Source: JBAZOJ01 sp041648755 (GTDB lineage Bacteria > Planctomycetota > B143-G9). From it: a stretch of DNA of 12,092 bases. Location: contig JBAZOJ010000095.1 of NCBI GenBank assembly GCA_041648755.1, positions 1 through 12,092 of the forward strand. The letters run 5' to 3'. This document shows positions 1 to 6,872 of this stretch, piece by piece. The stretch's first letter is position 1, and each line of letters begins with the position of its first letter. A program made the translations under genes and the position numbers. The notes below the pieces were generated by a model, which saw only the letters and a list, made by a program, of their open reading frames with translations, searched no databases and had not been told where the DNA came from.

Positions 1-92
1 TCGGAAAAATGGTCTGCTCCCGGCAACGGGGCAAGATCGAATAGCAGAATGCGCGGATCTACGAGCTTGACCACATCCCTGTTTCGAGGCAT
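1..92 (-). CDS. possible 5' end of an unrecognised gene, cut by the window edge
   Basis: Reading leftward from an ATG at 90-92, the frame stays open to the window edge (30 codons), beginning MPRNRDVVKLVDPRILLFDL. The peptide has a natural-looking composition, and the orientation matches carB, whose stop lies about 330 bases upstream. I see no clear Shine-Dalgarno before this ATG, and the frame is also open further upstream, so the start is uncertain. A competing plus-strand frame is open from the edge to a stop at 127-129, but its peptide looks less protein-like. I do not recognise the family. The fragment is too short for a functional call. Confidence 0.33.
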   Translation of the reverse strand, partial: MPRNRDVVKLVDPRILLFDLAPLPGADHFS

Positions 93-425
93 ACTTGACA
101 AACGACTACATAGCAGGGCTGAGAGATGATGAACAAGAGGAAGCCTGGCTGGAGACCGTCGGCTGGAGGTAAGCCGAAGGCCCGCCTCAGGAGGAACGCC
201 AAGGATTTCGTAGGGGCAATTCATGAATTGCCCGAGCTGCGGAGCAGCGAATTTCTACCACGGAACGCCTCGCCGACCTCATCTTCCCGAATCTCTGCGA
301 ACCTCTGTCACCCTTCAAGGGAGTACTTCGCCTTCAAGCGAAAGCTGGGCTTGAGTACGACCTCTGCGGTTAACCTCTTATCCGTATCTCATCGGCCACA
401 TTTTCCGGTCTCCGGCCGACTCCAG
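93..425. other. intergenic region downstream of carB with degenerate repeats
   Basis: No convincing gene lies here. The stretch holds a palindromic module at 210-233 (own entry), a copy of the CGCCTCAGGAGG / CGCCAAG wording also found near 4860-4920 and 9990-10010, and wording such as TTAACCGCAGAGG and TTCGCAGAGAT (minus-strand reading) of the kind seen in degenerate intergenic repeats. An inverted repeat, TCGGCC at 392-397 with GGCCGA at 414-419, lies just past the carB stop. It has no T tract, so I do not call it an intrinsic terminator. Confidence 0.6.
210..250. repeat. palindromic intergenic module, copy 1 (GTAGGGGCA...TGCCC)
   Basis: GTAGGGGCA is followed by the palindrome ATTCATGAAT and then TGCCC (210-233). 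A tail follows with the small hairpin GCTGC-GGA-GCAGC. The same tail, slightly changed, follows the module at 5129-5196. Reading through the module gives the peptide GAIHELP, a familiar product of spurious ORFs over such repeats. I infer a dispersed non-coding repeat. Confidence 0.7.
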
Positions 426-3400
426 CTACGAATTCCGGTATTCGTTCCAACTGCGGACGCGCAGATCTTCGAATTTCAGGCGTGACACGGCCTCAGCCAG
501 CCGCTGCGCAATCTGAAGGTTGGTGACAAGCGGCACGCCCAGATCGACCGCTGTGCGGCGGATGTAGTAATCGTTGGTCAGTTCCTCTTCCTGGAAGTGC
601 TTGGGGATGTTCACCACGAGGTCGAGCCCCCCGCTGCGGATTACGTCCAGCGCGTTGGGGTGGCCACCTTCGAGCGGCCAGAACACTTCCTCGACGTCGA
701 GGCCCTGTTCACGCAGGAAAACCGCGGTGCCGTGTGTGGCATGGAACTTCACGCCCAGTTGCGCCAGCGCTTTGGCGCCCTTCACGAATCCGATCTTGCT
801 CTCGAGCGGGCCGGTGGAAAGCAGAGCGCTGCGGATGGGGAAACGGAAGCCCACGGAGGTCAGTGCTTTCAGGAACGCCTCGTCGAAATCCCAACCGAGG
901 CAAGCGACCTCGCCGGTTGAGGCCATTTCGACTCCGAGCGTCGGGTCCGCGCCGTCGAGGCGGGTGAAGGAGAATTGCGGCGCTTTGACACCGACGTAAT
1001 CGAGGTCGAAGAAGGACCGCGTGGGCGGCGCGATGCGTCTGCCCATTATCACTCGCGCGGCGGCGTCGATGAAATTCGTCATCATCACCTTGGACACAAA
1101 CGGAAAACTCCGGGACGCCCGGAGGTTGCACTCTATCACCATCACCTGATTGTCCTTGGCCAGGAACTGAATATTGAACGGCCCCACTATGTTCAGGGCC
1201 TGTGCGACCTGGCCGGTTATCCTGCGGATCTGGCGCATAGTCTCGATGTACGTCCTCTGCGGCGGAAGCACAAGCGTGGCGTCGCCCGAATGGACGCCTG
1301 CATTTTCCACGTGCTCCGACACAGCCCACAAAACAAGCTCGCCGTCGCGCGCAACCCCGTCCAGATCGAGTTCCTTGGCGTTCTCGATGAACTTGCTGAT
1401 AACCACGGGATGCACGCTGGAAATCTCCCGTGCGGCGCGAAGCAGCGCGTCCAGTTCTGCCGCTGTACCCGCAACTCCCATCGCGGCCCCGGACAGCACG
1501 TAGGACGGCCGCACTATCACTGGGTAGCCGACGCCCTCGGCGAATGAAAGCGCTTCCTCGTAAGAGGTCAACTCGCGCCACTGGGGTTGGGGAATGCCCA
1601 GGCTCTCAAGCAGGCTCGAAAACTTGTTGCGGTCTTCCGCGCGGTCAATGTCGGCCGGAGAAGTGCCCAGCACCCGCATATGTCGGGCCGCGCAGGGCAG
1701 GGCGAGGTTGTTGGGCACCTGTCCGCCCATCGAGATGATCACTCCGATCGGGCGTTCGGTCTCGTATATTTCGCTCAGCGTTTCGAGCGATATCTCCTCG
1801 AAATACAGTCGGTCGCATTCGTCGTAATCCGTGCTGACCGTCTCCGGATTGTGGTTCACCATAATCGTGCCGTAGCCGATTCCGCGAAGAGTCCGCACCG
1901 TGTTCACGCAGCACCAGTCGAACTCGACCGAACTGCCGATGCGATACGCGCCCGAGCCCAATACGATGGCTGCGCCCTCCTGCCCGAACTCGACGTCGTT
2001 CTCCGTGCCGTTATAGGTCAGGTACAGGTAATTCGTGACGGCCGGGTACTCCGCGGCCATTGTGTCAACCTGCTTGACGACCGGGCGGACACCGAGCGAC
2101 TTGCGCAGTGCAAAGACCTCGTCCTCGGTGGATTTCACAGCGCGCGCGATCTGCCGGTCGGAGAACCCGAAGCGCTTCGCCTCGAGCATATTAACGGCGT
2201 CGAGACCAGTAATTCCGCCTTCCGTCAGACGGTCGGCAGTGCGCACAAGATTGCCGATTTTGTCAACGAACCACTTGTCTATGCGCGTGATATCGGCAAC
2301 TTCTTCCGACGTCATCCCGCTCTGCAGTGCGGCGGCAAGAGCGAAAAGCCTCTTTTCGGTGGGCTCGGCGAGCGCTTTCCTCACGTCGTCAAAGCGCATA
2401 TTGCGGTTCAGCGTCGCTCCGTCGGCCCCGACATCGAGCATTCGGATGGCCTTCTGCAGGGCTTCCTCGAATTTGCGCCCGAACGCCATCACCTCGCCGA
2501 CCGACTTCATTGACGAGCCCAGCCGCGAGGAAACGTGTTTGAATTTCTTAAAGTCCCAGCGGGGGATCTTCACAACGATGTAGTCGAGGGCGGGCTCGAA
2601 ACAGGCCTTGGATGCGCGGGTCACCGAATTCTCGATCTCGCTCAGGGCATAGCCCAGCGCGAGCTTGGTGGAAACGAACGCAAGCGGGTAGCCGGTTGCC
2701 TTGGAAGCAAGTGCGGAACTGCGCGACAGCCGCGCGTTGATCTCGATCACCCGGAACTCTGAGGTCTGGGGAGAAAGCGCGAACTGCACGTTGCACTCGC
2801 CCACGATTCCAAGGTATGACGCGATGCGTATGGAAGCCTCGCGCAGGGAGTGATATTCCTCGTTGGTCAGCGTCTGGCTCGGGGTGACGACGATGCTCTC
2901 GCCGGTGTGGATCCCCATCGGATCCAGGTTCTCCATATTGCAGATGGTCAGAGCGGTGCCGTTGGAATCGCGCACCACTTCGTACTCGATCTCCTTCCAG
3001 CCCCAAAGGTATTCCTCGACCAGCAACTGCTTTGTATGGGCAAACGCCTTGCCCGCAAGCTGTTCGAGTTCAGCCTCGTTGTTGCATCTACCCGAACCAA
3101 GTCCGCCCAGCGCGAACGCGACGCGCGCCATGCAGGGGAAGCCCAGTTCGCGGGCCGCAGCGATGGCTTCACCTACGTTTGCCGTGGGCTTGCTGCGCGG
3201 CGTGGGCACGCGGATCTCGTCGAGGCGCTTTACAAAGCGCTCGCGGTCCTCGGTATCAATGATCGCCTCGACCGGCGTTCCGAGCACCCGGACACCGTGC
3301 CTGGAAAGCACTCCCTCGCGGTACAGGCGTACACCGCAGTTGAGGGCGGTCTGGCCTCCGACGCTCAACAGTATTGCATCGGGCTTTTCGTGTTCGATGA

Positions 3401-3617
3401 TCTGCTCGATATACTCAGGGGTGATCGGGACAAAGTACACTTCGTCCGCGAGCCCTTCCGAAGTCTGGATGGTTGCGACGTTGGGGTTGGCGAGAACCGT
3501 TGCGATTCCCTCCTCGCGCAGGGCCTTGATGGCCTGGCTGCCCGAGTAATCGAACTCACCGGCCTCGCCGATCTTCAGCGCAGAACTGCCGAGGACAAGG
3601 ACCTTGGAAGGCTTCAT
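426..3617 (-). CDS. carB: carbamoyl-phosphate synthase large subunit (CPS1/CAD-like)
   Basis: Large synthetase subunit of glutamine-dependent carbamoyl-phosphate synthase. It uses two ATP, bicarbonate and ammonia tunnelled from CarA to make carbamoyl phosphate for pyrimidine and arginine synthesis in the cytosol. At 1063 residues it is close to the usual bacterial length. The first ATP-grasp half (about 1-400) has the lid motif FALGGLGSG (168-176) and metal-ligand segment EINARLSRSSA (Glu292, Asn294). A linking domain covers about 400-545. The second ATP-grasp half (about 550-930) carries YVLSGAAMG and VIECNLRASRS. The MGS-like regulatory domain is about 931-1063. Wording such as AEYPAVTNYLYLTYNG, EMASTGEVACLG and YIRRTAVDLGVPL resembles eukaryotic CPS1/CAD more than Escherichia coli CarB. 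The ATG overlaps the carA stop as ATGA, with GAAGGG upstream inside carA, so translation is probably coupled. The gene is intact. Confidence 0.97.
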   Translation of the reverse strand: MKPSKVLVLGSSALKIGEAGEFDYSGSQAIKALREEGIATVLANPNVATIQTSEGLADEVYFVPITPEYIEQIIEHEKPDAILLSVGGQTALNCGVRLYREGVLSRHGVRVLGTPVEAIIDTEDRERFVKRLDEIRVPTPRSKPTANVGEAIAAARELGFPCMARVAFALGGLGSGRCNNEAELEQLAGKAFAHTKQLLVEEYLWGWKEIEYEVVRDSNGTALTICNMENLDPMGIHTGESIVVTPSQTLTNEEYHSLREASIRIASYLGIVGECNVQFALSPQTSEFRVIEINARLSRSSALASKATGYPLAFVSTKLALGYALSEIENSVTRASKACFEPALDYIVVKIPRWDFKKFKHVSSRLGSSMKSVGEVMAFGRKFEEALQKAIRMLDVGADGATLNRNMRFDDVRKALAEPTEKRLFALAAALQSGMTSEEVADITRIDKWFVDKIGNLVRTADRLTEGGITGLDAVNMLEAKRFGFSDRQIARAVKSTEDEVFALRKSLGVRPVVKQVDTMAAEYPAVTNYLYLTYNGTENDVEFGQEGAAIVLGSGAYRIGSSVEFDWCCVNTVRTLRGIGYGTIMVNHNPETVSTDYDECDRLYFEEISLETLSEIYETERPIGVIISMGGQVPNNLALPCAARHMRVLGTSPADIDRAEDRNKFSSLLESLGIPQPQWRELTSYEEALSFAEGVGYPVIVRPSYVLSGAAMGVAGTAAELDALLRAAREISSVHPVVISKFIENAKELDLDGVARDGELVLWAVSEHVENAGVHSGDATLVLPPQRTYIETMRQIRRITGQVAQALNIVGPFNIQFLAKDNQVMVIECNLRASRSFPFVSKVMMTNFIDAAARVIMGRRIAPPTRSFFDLDYVGVKAPQFSFTRLDGADPTLGVEMASTGEVACLGWDFDEAFLKALTSVGFRFPIRSALLSTGPLESKIGFVKGAKALAQLGVKFHATHGTAVFLREQGLDVEEVFWPLEGGHPNALDVIRSGGLDLVVNIPKHFQEEELTNDYYIRRTAVDLGVPLVTNLQIAQRLAEAVSRLKFEDLRVRSWNEYRNS

Positions 3618-4747
3618 TTTCCGCCCTTCACAAGTCGGGCGAACCTGTCGAACACCCAGCCGGTGTCAAGGGGGCCCGGCGAAGCCTCGGGGTGAAACTG
3701 CACCGCGAAATACGGCCGCGAAACATGTGCGATGCCCTCGACCGTGCCGTCGTTTGCGTTCGTGAACCAGACACGCCAATCGCTGGGGAGCGTGTCCGCG
3801 CGGACGGAGTATCCGTGATTCTGCGATGTCAGCACACACAGGCCCCGGCGCGGTCCGCCAACGCGGGGGTCGGGCACCTCAATGCAGGGCTGGTTCTGGC
3901 CGCGATGGCCATATTTCAGCTTGTACGTGTCCGCACCGGCGGCGAGCGCCATAATCTGGTTGCCGAGGCAGATGCCCAGCATCGGCCTGCCGGTAGCAAG
4001 AGCACGTGCCACATTGCGCACGGTGGCCGTACACATCTTGGGGTCGCCCGGGCCGTTGGATACAACGACTCCGTCGAATTCATCGTTGAGGAAGTAGTGG
4101 TCATGGGGGACGACGCGGACGTCCATGCCCCTCTTGAGCAGGCAGCGGATGATGTTGGCCTTTACGCCGCAATCGACAAGCACCACAAGCGGATGACGCC
4201 CCGGCCCTGCGCCCGTGTATTGGGCCACCTCACGCACCGAGACTGTCGCGGCAAGGTTCATTGCGTTGGGGTCGGAGATGCCGGTGTTGGTGCCCGGAGG
4301 CTCAAGCTTGCCCAGCATTGTCCCGCGCGCGCGCAGGCGCTTGGTCAGTGCCCGCGTGTCAATACCCGATATGCCTGGAATTCCCTCTGCCCGCAGCCAC
4401 TCGTCGAGCGACATTACGGCTGTCCGGTGGCTGTAATCGAGGCAGTGCTCGGATACAATTACGCCAGAAACGTGGATCCGGGCTGCTTCGAAACCGACAG
4501 GCAGGCCGAACTCGTCGCGGCGCATCGCAGGGATGCCGTAGTTGCCTATGAGGGGGTAGGTAAATGCCAGGATCTGGCCTCTGAAGGAGGGGTCGGTCAG
4601 CATCTCGGGGTAGCCGACCATTCCCGTGCTGAAGACCACCTCGCCCGACGTTGGAACGGCCGCTCCGAACGACTCGCCATTGTATGTTGCGCCGTCTTCG
4701 AGGGTCAGTGTTGCGCCGTTGATCTTTGGCCTGGGTTGTCTATCCAC
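3614..4747 (-). CDS. carA: carbamoyl-phosphate synthase small (glutaminase) subunit
   Basis: Glutamine amidotransferase subunit that hydrolyses glutamine and channels ammonia to CarB. Length is 377 residues, normal for CarA. The N-terminal CPSase_sm domain (about 10-145) shows LEDGATYNGESFG, GEVVFSTGMVGYPE and GIDTRALTKRLR. The class I GATase domain (about 187-375) has nucleophile Cys260 in GICLGNQ, with His352 and Glu354 in QFHPEAS completing the triad. The usual GICLGHQ reads GICLGNQ, a substitution next to but outside the triad. The GTG start is the first start after an in-frame TAG and puts the conserved N-terminal strand about ten residues in, as in the family. The only Shine-Dalgarno-like AGGAAG is about 19 bases upstream, too far for a normal spacing. 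carB follows with an ATGA overlap, giving a carAB operon. Confidence 0.96.
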   Translation of the reverse strand: MDRQPRPKINGATLTLEDGATYNGESFGAAVPTSGEVVFSTGMVGYPEMLTDPSFRGQILAFTYPLIGNYGIPAMRRDEFGLPVGFEAARIHVSGVIVSEHCLDYSHRTAVMSLDEWLRAEGIPGISGIDTRALTKRLRARGTMLGKLEPPGTNTGISDPNAMNLAATVSVREVAQYTGAGPGRHPLVVLVDCGVKANIIRCLLKRGMDVRVVPHDHYFLNDEFDGVVVSNGPGDPKMCTATVRNVARALATGRPMLGICLGNQIMALAAGADTYKLKYGHRGQNQPCIEVPDPRVGGPRRGLCVLTSQNHGYSVRADTLPSDWRVWFTNANDGTVEGIAHVSRPYFAVQFHPEASPGPLDTGWVFDRFARLVKGGK

Positions 4748-4759
4748 GTCGGGATTACT

Positions 4760-4787
4760 ATGCTACTTCCTAACGCGAAAATGTCAA
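4760..4787 (-). promoter_or_regulatory. putative sigma70-type promoter of carAB
   Basis: On the minus strand a perfect -35 TTGACA (4782-4787) is followed after 16 bases by TAGCAT (4760-4765), matching TATAAT at four of six positions. The predicted transcript start would lie only about five bases before the GTG at 4747, so the carA message would be nearly leaderless. This is a motif match only. I see no clear PyrR, ArgR or attenuator structure. Confidence 0.5.
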
Positions 4788-4810
4788 GCGAGGAGGAGAG
4801 GGGAAGGTAT

Positions 4811-4838
4811 TGATGAATGATGAATGATGAATGATGAA
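4811..4838. repeat. 7-bp tandem repeat, four perfect copies of TGATGAA
   Basis: Four perfect head-to-tail copies of TGATGAA, followed by TAAGAGCGG. It lies just upstream of the carA promoter. A single related copy, GATGATGAACAAGAGG, occurs near 125-140. Copy number could vary by slippage. Confidence 0.9.
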
Positions 4839-4869
4839 TAAGAGCGGAAAGGGCCATTAACCGCCAAGG

Positions 4870-4959
4870 CGCCAAGTCGAGTTAAGCGAGACCCGCCTCA
4901 GGAGGGTTCGCCAAGCCGAAAGGAAACGGATTGCGCGGCCGAAGTCGGATTGGGTTTGT
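4870..4959. repeat. direct repeat block, copy 1
   Basis: Two constant segments, 26 bases at 4870-4895 (contains GTCGAGTTAAGCGAGACCCG) and 45 bases at 4915-4959 (contains GGAAACGGATTGCGCGGCCG), recur without mismatch at 5042-5067 and 5084-5128. The short spacer between them is a CCTCAGGAGG word here and a different small palindrome in copy 2. Confidence 0.9.
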
Positions 4960-4981
4960 AGGGGCACGTTGCCACGTGCCC
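4958..4981. repeat. palindromic intergenic module, copy 2
   Basis: GTAGGGGCA, core CGTTGCCACG, then TGCCC. The core plus flanks forms a CACGT/ACGTG stem with loop TGCC. The following TTGCCTG tail is shared with the module at 9649-9682. Confidence 0.75.
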
Positions 4982-5041
4982 TTGCCTGGAACAGCGATGA
5001 AACGCCCTAATATGGCCCCTTCACGTCGAATCCGCCAAGGT

Positions 5042-5128
5042 CGCCAAGTCGAGTTAAGCGAGACCCGTCCGCTTCGGATGAGGGCCGAAAGGAAACGGAT
5101 TGCGCGGCCGAAGTCGGATTGGGTTTGT
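5042..5128. repeat. direct repeat block, copy 2
   Basis: Second copy of the block at 4870-4959, offset by 169-172 bases. The 26-base and 45-base segments are identical to copy 1. The spacer between them is replaced by TCCGCTTCGGATGAG, which contains the hairpin TCCG-CTT-CGGA. Both copies run directly into a GTAGGGGCA palindromic module, so the duplicated unit includes the module but not its core. Confidence 0.9.
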
Positions 5129-5196
5129 GTAGGGGCAATTTCCCAATGGGACGACCGTGTCAATGGGTTGCTTCGGTGCGCCCGCTCGAATTGCCC
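5129..5196. repeat. palindromic intergenic module, copy 3, with an expanded core
   Basis: GTAGGGGCAATT at the left pairs with AATTGCCC at 5189-5196, but about 48 bases separate the arms instead of the few seen in copy 1. The interior contains a small hairpin, TCCC-AAT-GGGA. The tail GAGCTGCGAAGCAGCGGATT matches the tail of copy 1 with minor changes. Confidence 0.65.
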
Positions 5197-5319
5197 GAGC
5201 TGCGAAGCAGCGGATTCTCACCACAAAATGCATCCTCTTGCGCATAGCCTGCGGAGGACCTTGCTCCACACACGCACGTGACCATTGCCAGAGCCGTTCA
5301 GCCGGGCAGCAGGTCCTGC

Positions 5320-6753
5320 CTAATCGCCAAACGTCACATGCTGCGGCGTGTTGTGATTTACGTAGTCTCCGATGCCCAGTTGGCCGCTGCTGTTCTGGCC
5401 GCATGTGTACACCGAGCCGTTCTCGCACAGGACAATCGAGAATTCCTCGCCGCCCGCGATGGCAACCGGATGCTTGTCGTCGTAGAAAGTCGGGTGGACA
5501 GGGGAGTGCTGGTCGCCGTCGGTGCCGGTTCCCACCTGACCGTAGCTGCTCAGGCCCCAACCATAGACAACCGGGCCCGCGCAGATGGCGAATCCTGACC
5601 ACCGCGTGCCAAAGAGCGCAGTCGTGGACTTGCCGTCAAAGAAAAGGCTGTGAGTCGGAGAATGCCGGTCGGCGGAGTCGCCAAGACCGAGTTCGCCGTA
5701 GCTGTTCGAGCCGCATACATACACGGTGTGGTCGCCGCACAGCGCGAAAAGGGCTGCGAATTCCGTCGAAATCGACGTGACATTCTTGTCGTCCAGCGCG
5801 GTGACGCGCGTCGGAGTGTGCCGTTCCGTGGTATCGCCGAAGCCAAGCTGGCCGCTGCCGTTCTCACCCCAGGCATAGACGGCACCGTCCGAACACAGAG
5901 CGTATGAACACCGTCCGCCGGCAGTGATGGAAATCACGTTCTTGCCGTCCAAAGCCGTAACCCTCTGCGGGGTATGATAGTCGAGGATGTCGCCGAGGCC
6001 GAGTTGCCCCTTGCTGTTCAGTCCCCACGCATAGACCGCGCCGTCCGAGCACAGGGCCAGGGAGTGGTCCTCTCCCGCCGACACGGCCGTTACACCCTTG
6101 CCGTCAAGGGCTGTGAGGTGCTGCGGGGTATTCCGGAACACCACATCTCCGAGCCCCAGTTTGCCGAAGTCGCCGTTGCCCCAAACGTACACCTTGTTCT
6201 CGCCGCAGAGCGCCAGCATATGCGAGTTCTTCGCGCTGATCGCTATCGGCCGGGTGCCGTCGAGGTCGAGAACATGGACAGGGCTCGTACGGTTGACATT
6301 GACGCCGATCCCCAGCCGCCCGTCGCCGTTTTCTCCCCACGCGTAGAGGTAGCCGTCGAGCAGGGCAAAGGACGAGTTGACCATCGCCGCGACAGCGTTG
6401 TACTTGTTCGGGATCACGACGCTGCTGTACGTCGTGGTGGAGAAGTCCGCTCCGGAATACGCCTGGATGCCGTAGTAATAGTGGCCGTTAGCGAGGAAAG
6501 CGAAATCGTCGTCGAAGGATGTGGAGTCAGTGAGCATTCCGGTCGGCGCGCCGGTCTCCGCGTAGTACCGCGTGACCATGTAGTTATCGGCGTCATCCGA
6601 GGCCGTCCATGAGATGTGGACGTGCGTTCTGTCAGTTACCGACGCCACCACATTAGTTGGCGGCGCGACATCCACGAACAGGCTTCCGCCGCAGGCAACG
6701 GTTGCGAAAAGGAGAAAAAGTGCGGGGGCGAGGGCGAACAGGCTTCTTCTCAT
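5320..6753 (-). CDS. RCC1-repeat beta-propeller lipoprotein with FN3-like domain
   Basis: The 477-residue product starts with a basic, hydrophobic signal peptide ending in ATVAC, so Cys21 is a probable lipidation site and the protein is likely anchored outside the cytoplasm. Residues about 30-115 resemble a fibronectin type III domain (HISWTASDDADNYMVTRYY). Residues about 116-477 hold seven RCC1-type blades, each with a YxWG/CG...GQLGLGD signature. Cysteines of the ALC motif in blades 2-7 fall at 183, 235, 287, 339, 391 and 443, exactly 52 apart. Seven blades make a complete propeller. RCC1 domains are usually protein-binding platforms; no enzyme motif is visible and the partner is unknown. 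The ATG has AGGGAG five bases upstream. It lies 119 bases downstream of the kinase gene on the same strand with no obvious promoter between, so co-transcription is likely. Confidence 0.9.
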   Translation of the reverse strand: MRRSLFALAPALFLLFATVACGGSLFVDVAPPTNVVASVTDRTHVHISWTASDDADNYMVTRYYAETGAPTGMLTDSTSFDDDFAFLANGHYYYGIQAYSGADFSTTTYSSVVIPNKYNAVAAMVNSSFALLDGYLYAWGENGDGRLGIGVNVNRTSPVHVLDLDGTRPIAISAKNSHMLALCGENKVYVWGNGDFGKLGLGDVVFRNTPQHLTALDGKGVTAVSAGEDHSLALCSDGAVYAWGLNSKGQLGLGDILDYHTPQRVTALDGKNVISITAGGRCSYALCSDGAVYAWGENGSGQLGFGDTTERHTPTRVTALDDKNVTSISTEFAALFALCGDHTVYVCGSNSYGELGLGDSADRHSPTHSLFFDGKSTTALFGTRWSGFAICAGPVVYGWGLSSYGQVGTGTDGDQHSPVHPTFYDDKHPVAIAGGEEFSIVLCENGSVYTCGQNSSGQLGIGDYVNHNTPQHVTFGD

Positions 6754-6872
6754 TGTATCTCCCTAAGGAAACTTGGCTCATTGAGCATTACGAATACGGA
6801 TCGGAAATCACGGATTACTTGTGGATTTTGCTGCCTTAGCGTTGCACCGCAATCAATAAATCCGCAATGTGA

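Larger units (their letters stand above)
4748..5319. other. repeat-filled intergenic region between the RCC1 gene and carA
   Basis: A 572-base gap between two minus-strand genes. No convincing gene is present. It contains the carA promoter, a 7-bp tandem repeat, a duplicated ~172-bp block and two palindromic modules, each listed separately. Short frames that cross it change strand and phase with the repeats and look non-coding. Confidence 0.7.

Noticed and set aside
392..419. Terminator after carB
   Set aside because: A TCGGCC/GGCCGA stem exists, but the loop is long and no T tract follows on the minus strand.
126..485. 119-residue plus-strand ORF
   Set aside because: It crosses a palindromic repeat (giving GAIHELP) and runs into the 3' end of carB on the other strand; no Shine-Dalgarno or family resemblance.
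1587..2513. 308-residue plus-strand ORF opposite carB
   Set aside because: Antisense shadow of an unmistakable carB; the same holds for the other long frames at 709-1581, 2850-3695 and 3692-4813.
4811..4838. CRISPR-like array
   Set aside because: Units are seven bases with no spacers, and no cas genes are present.
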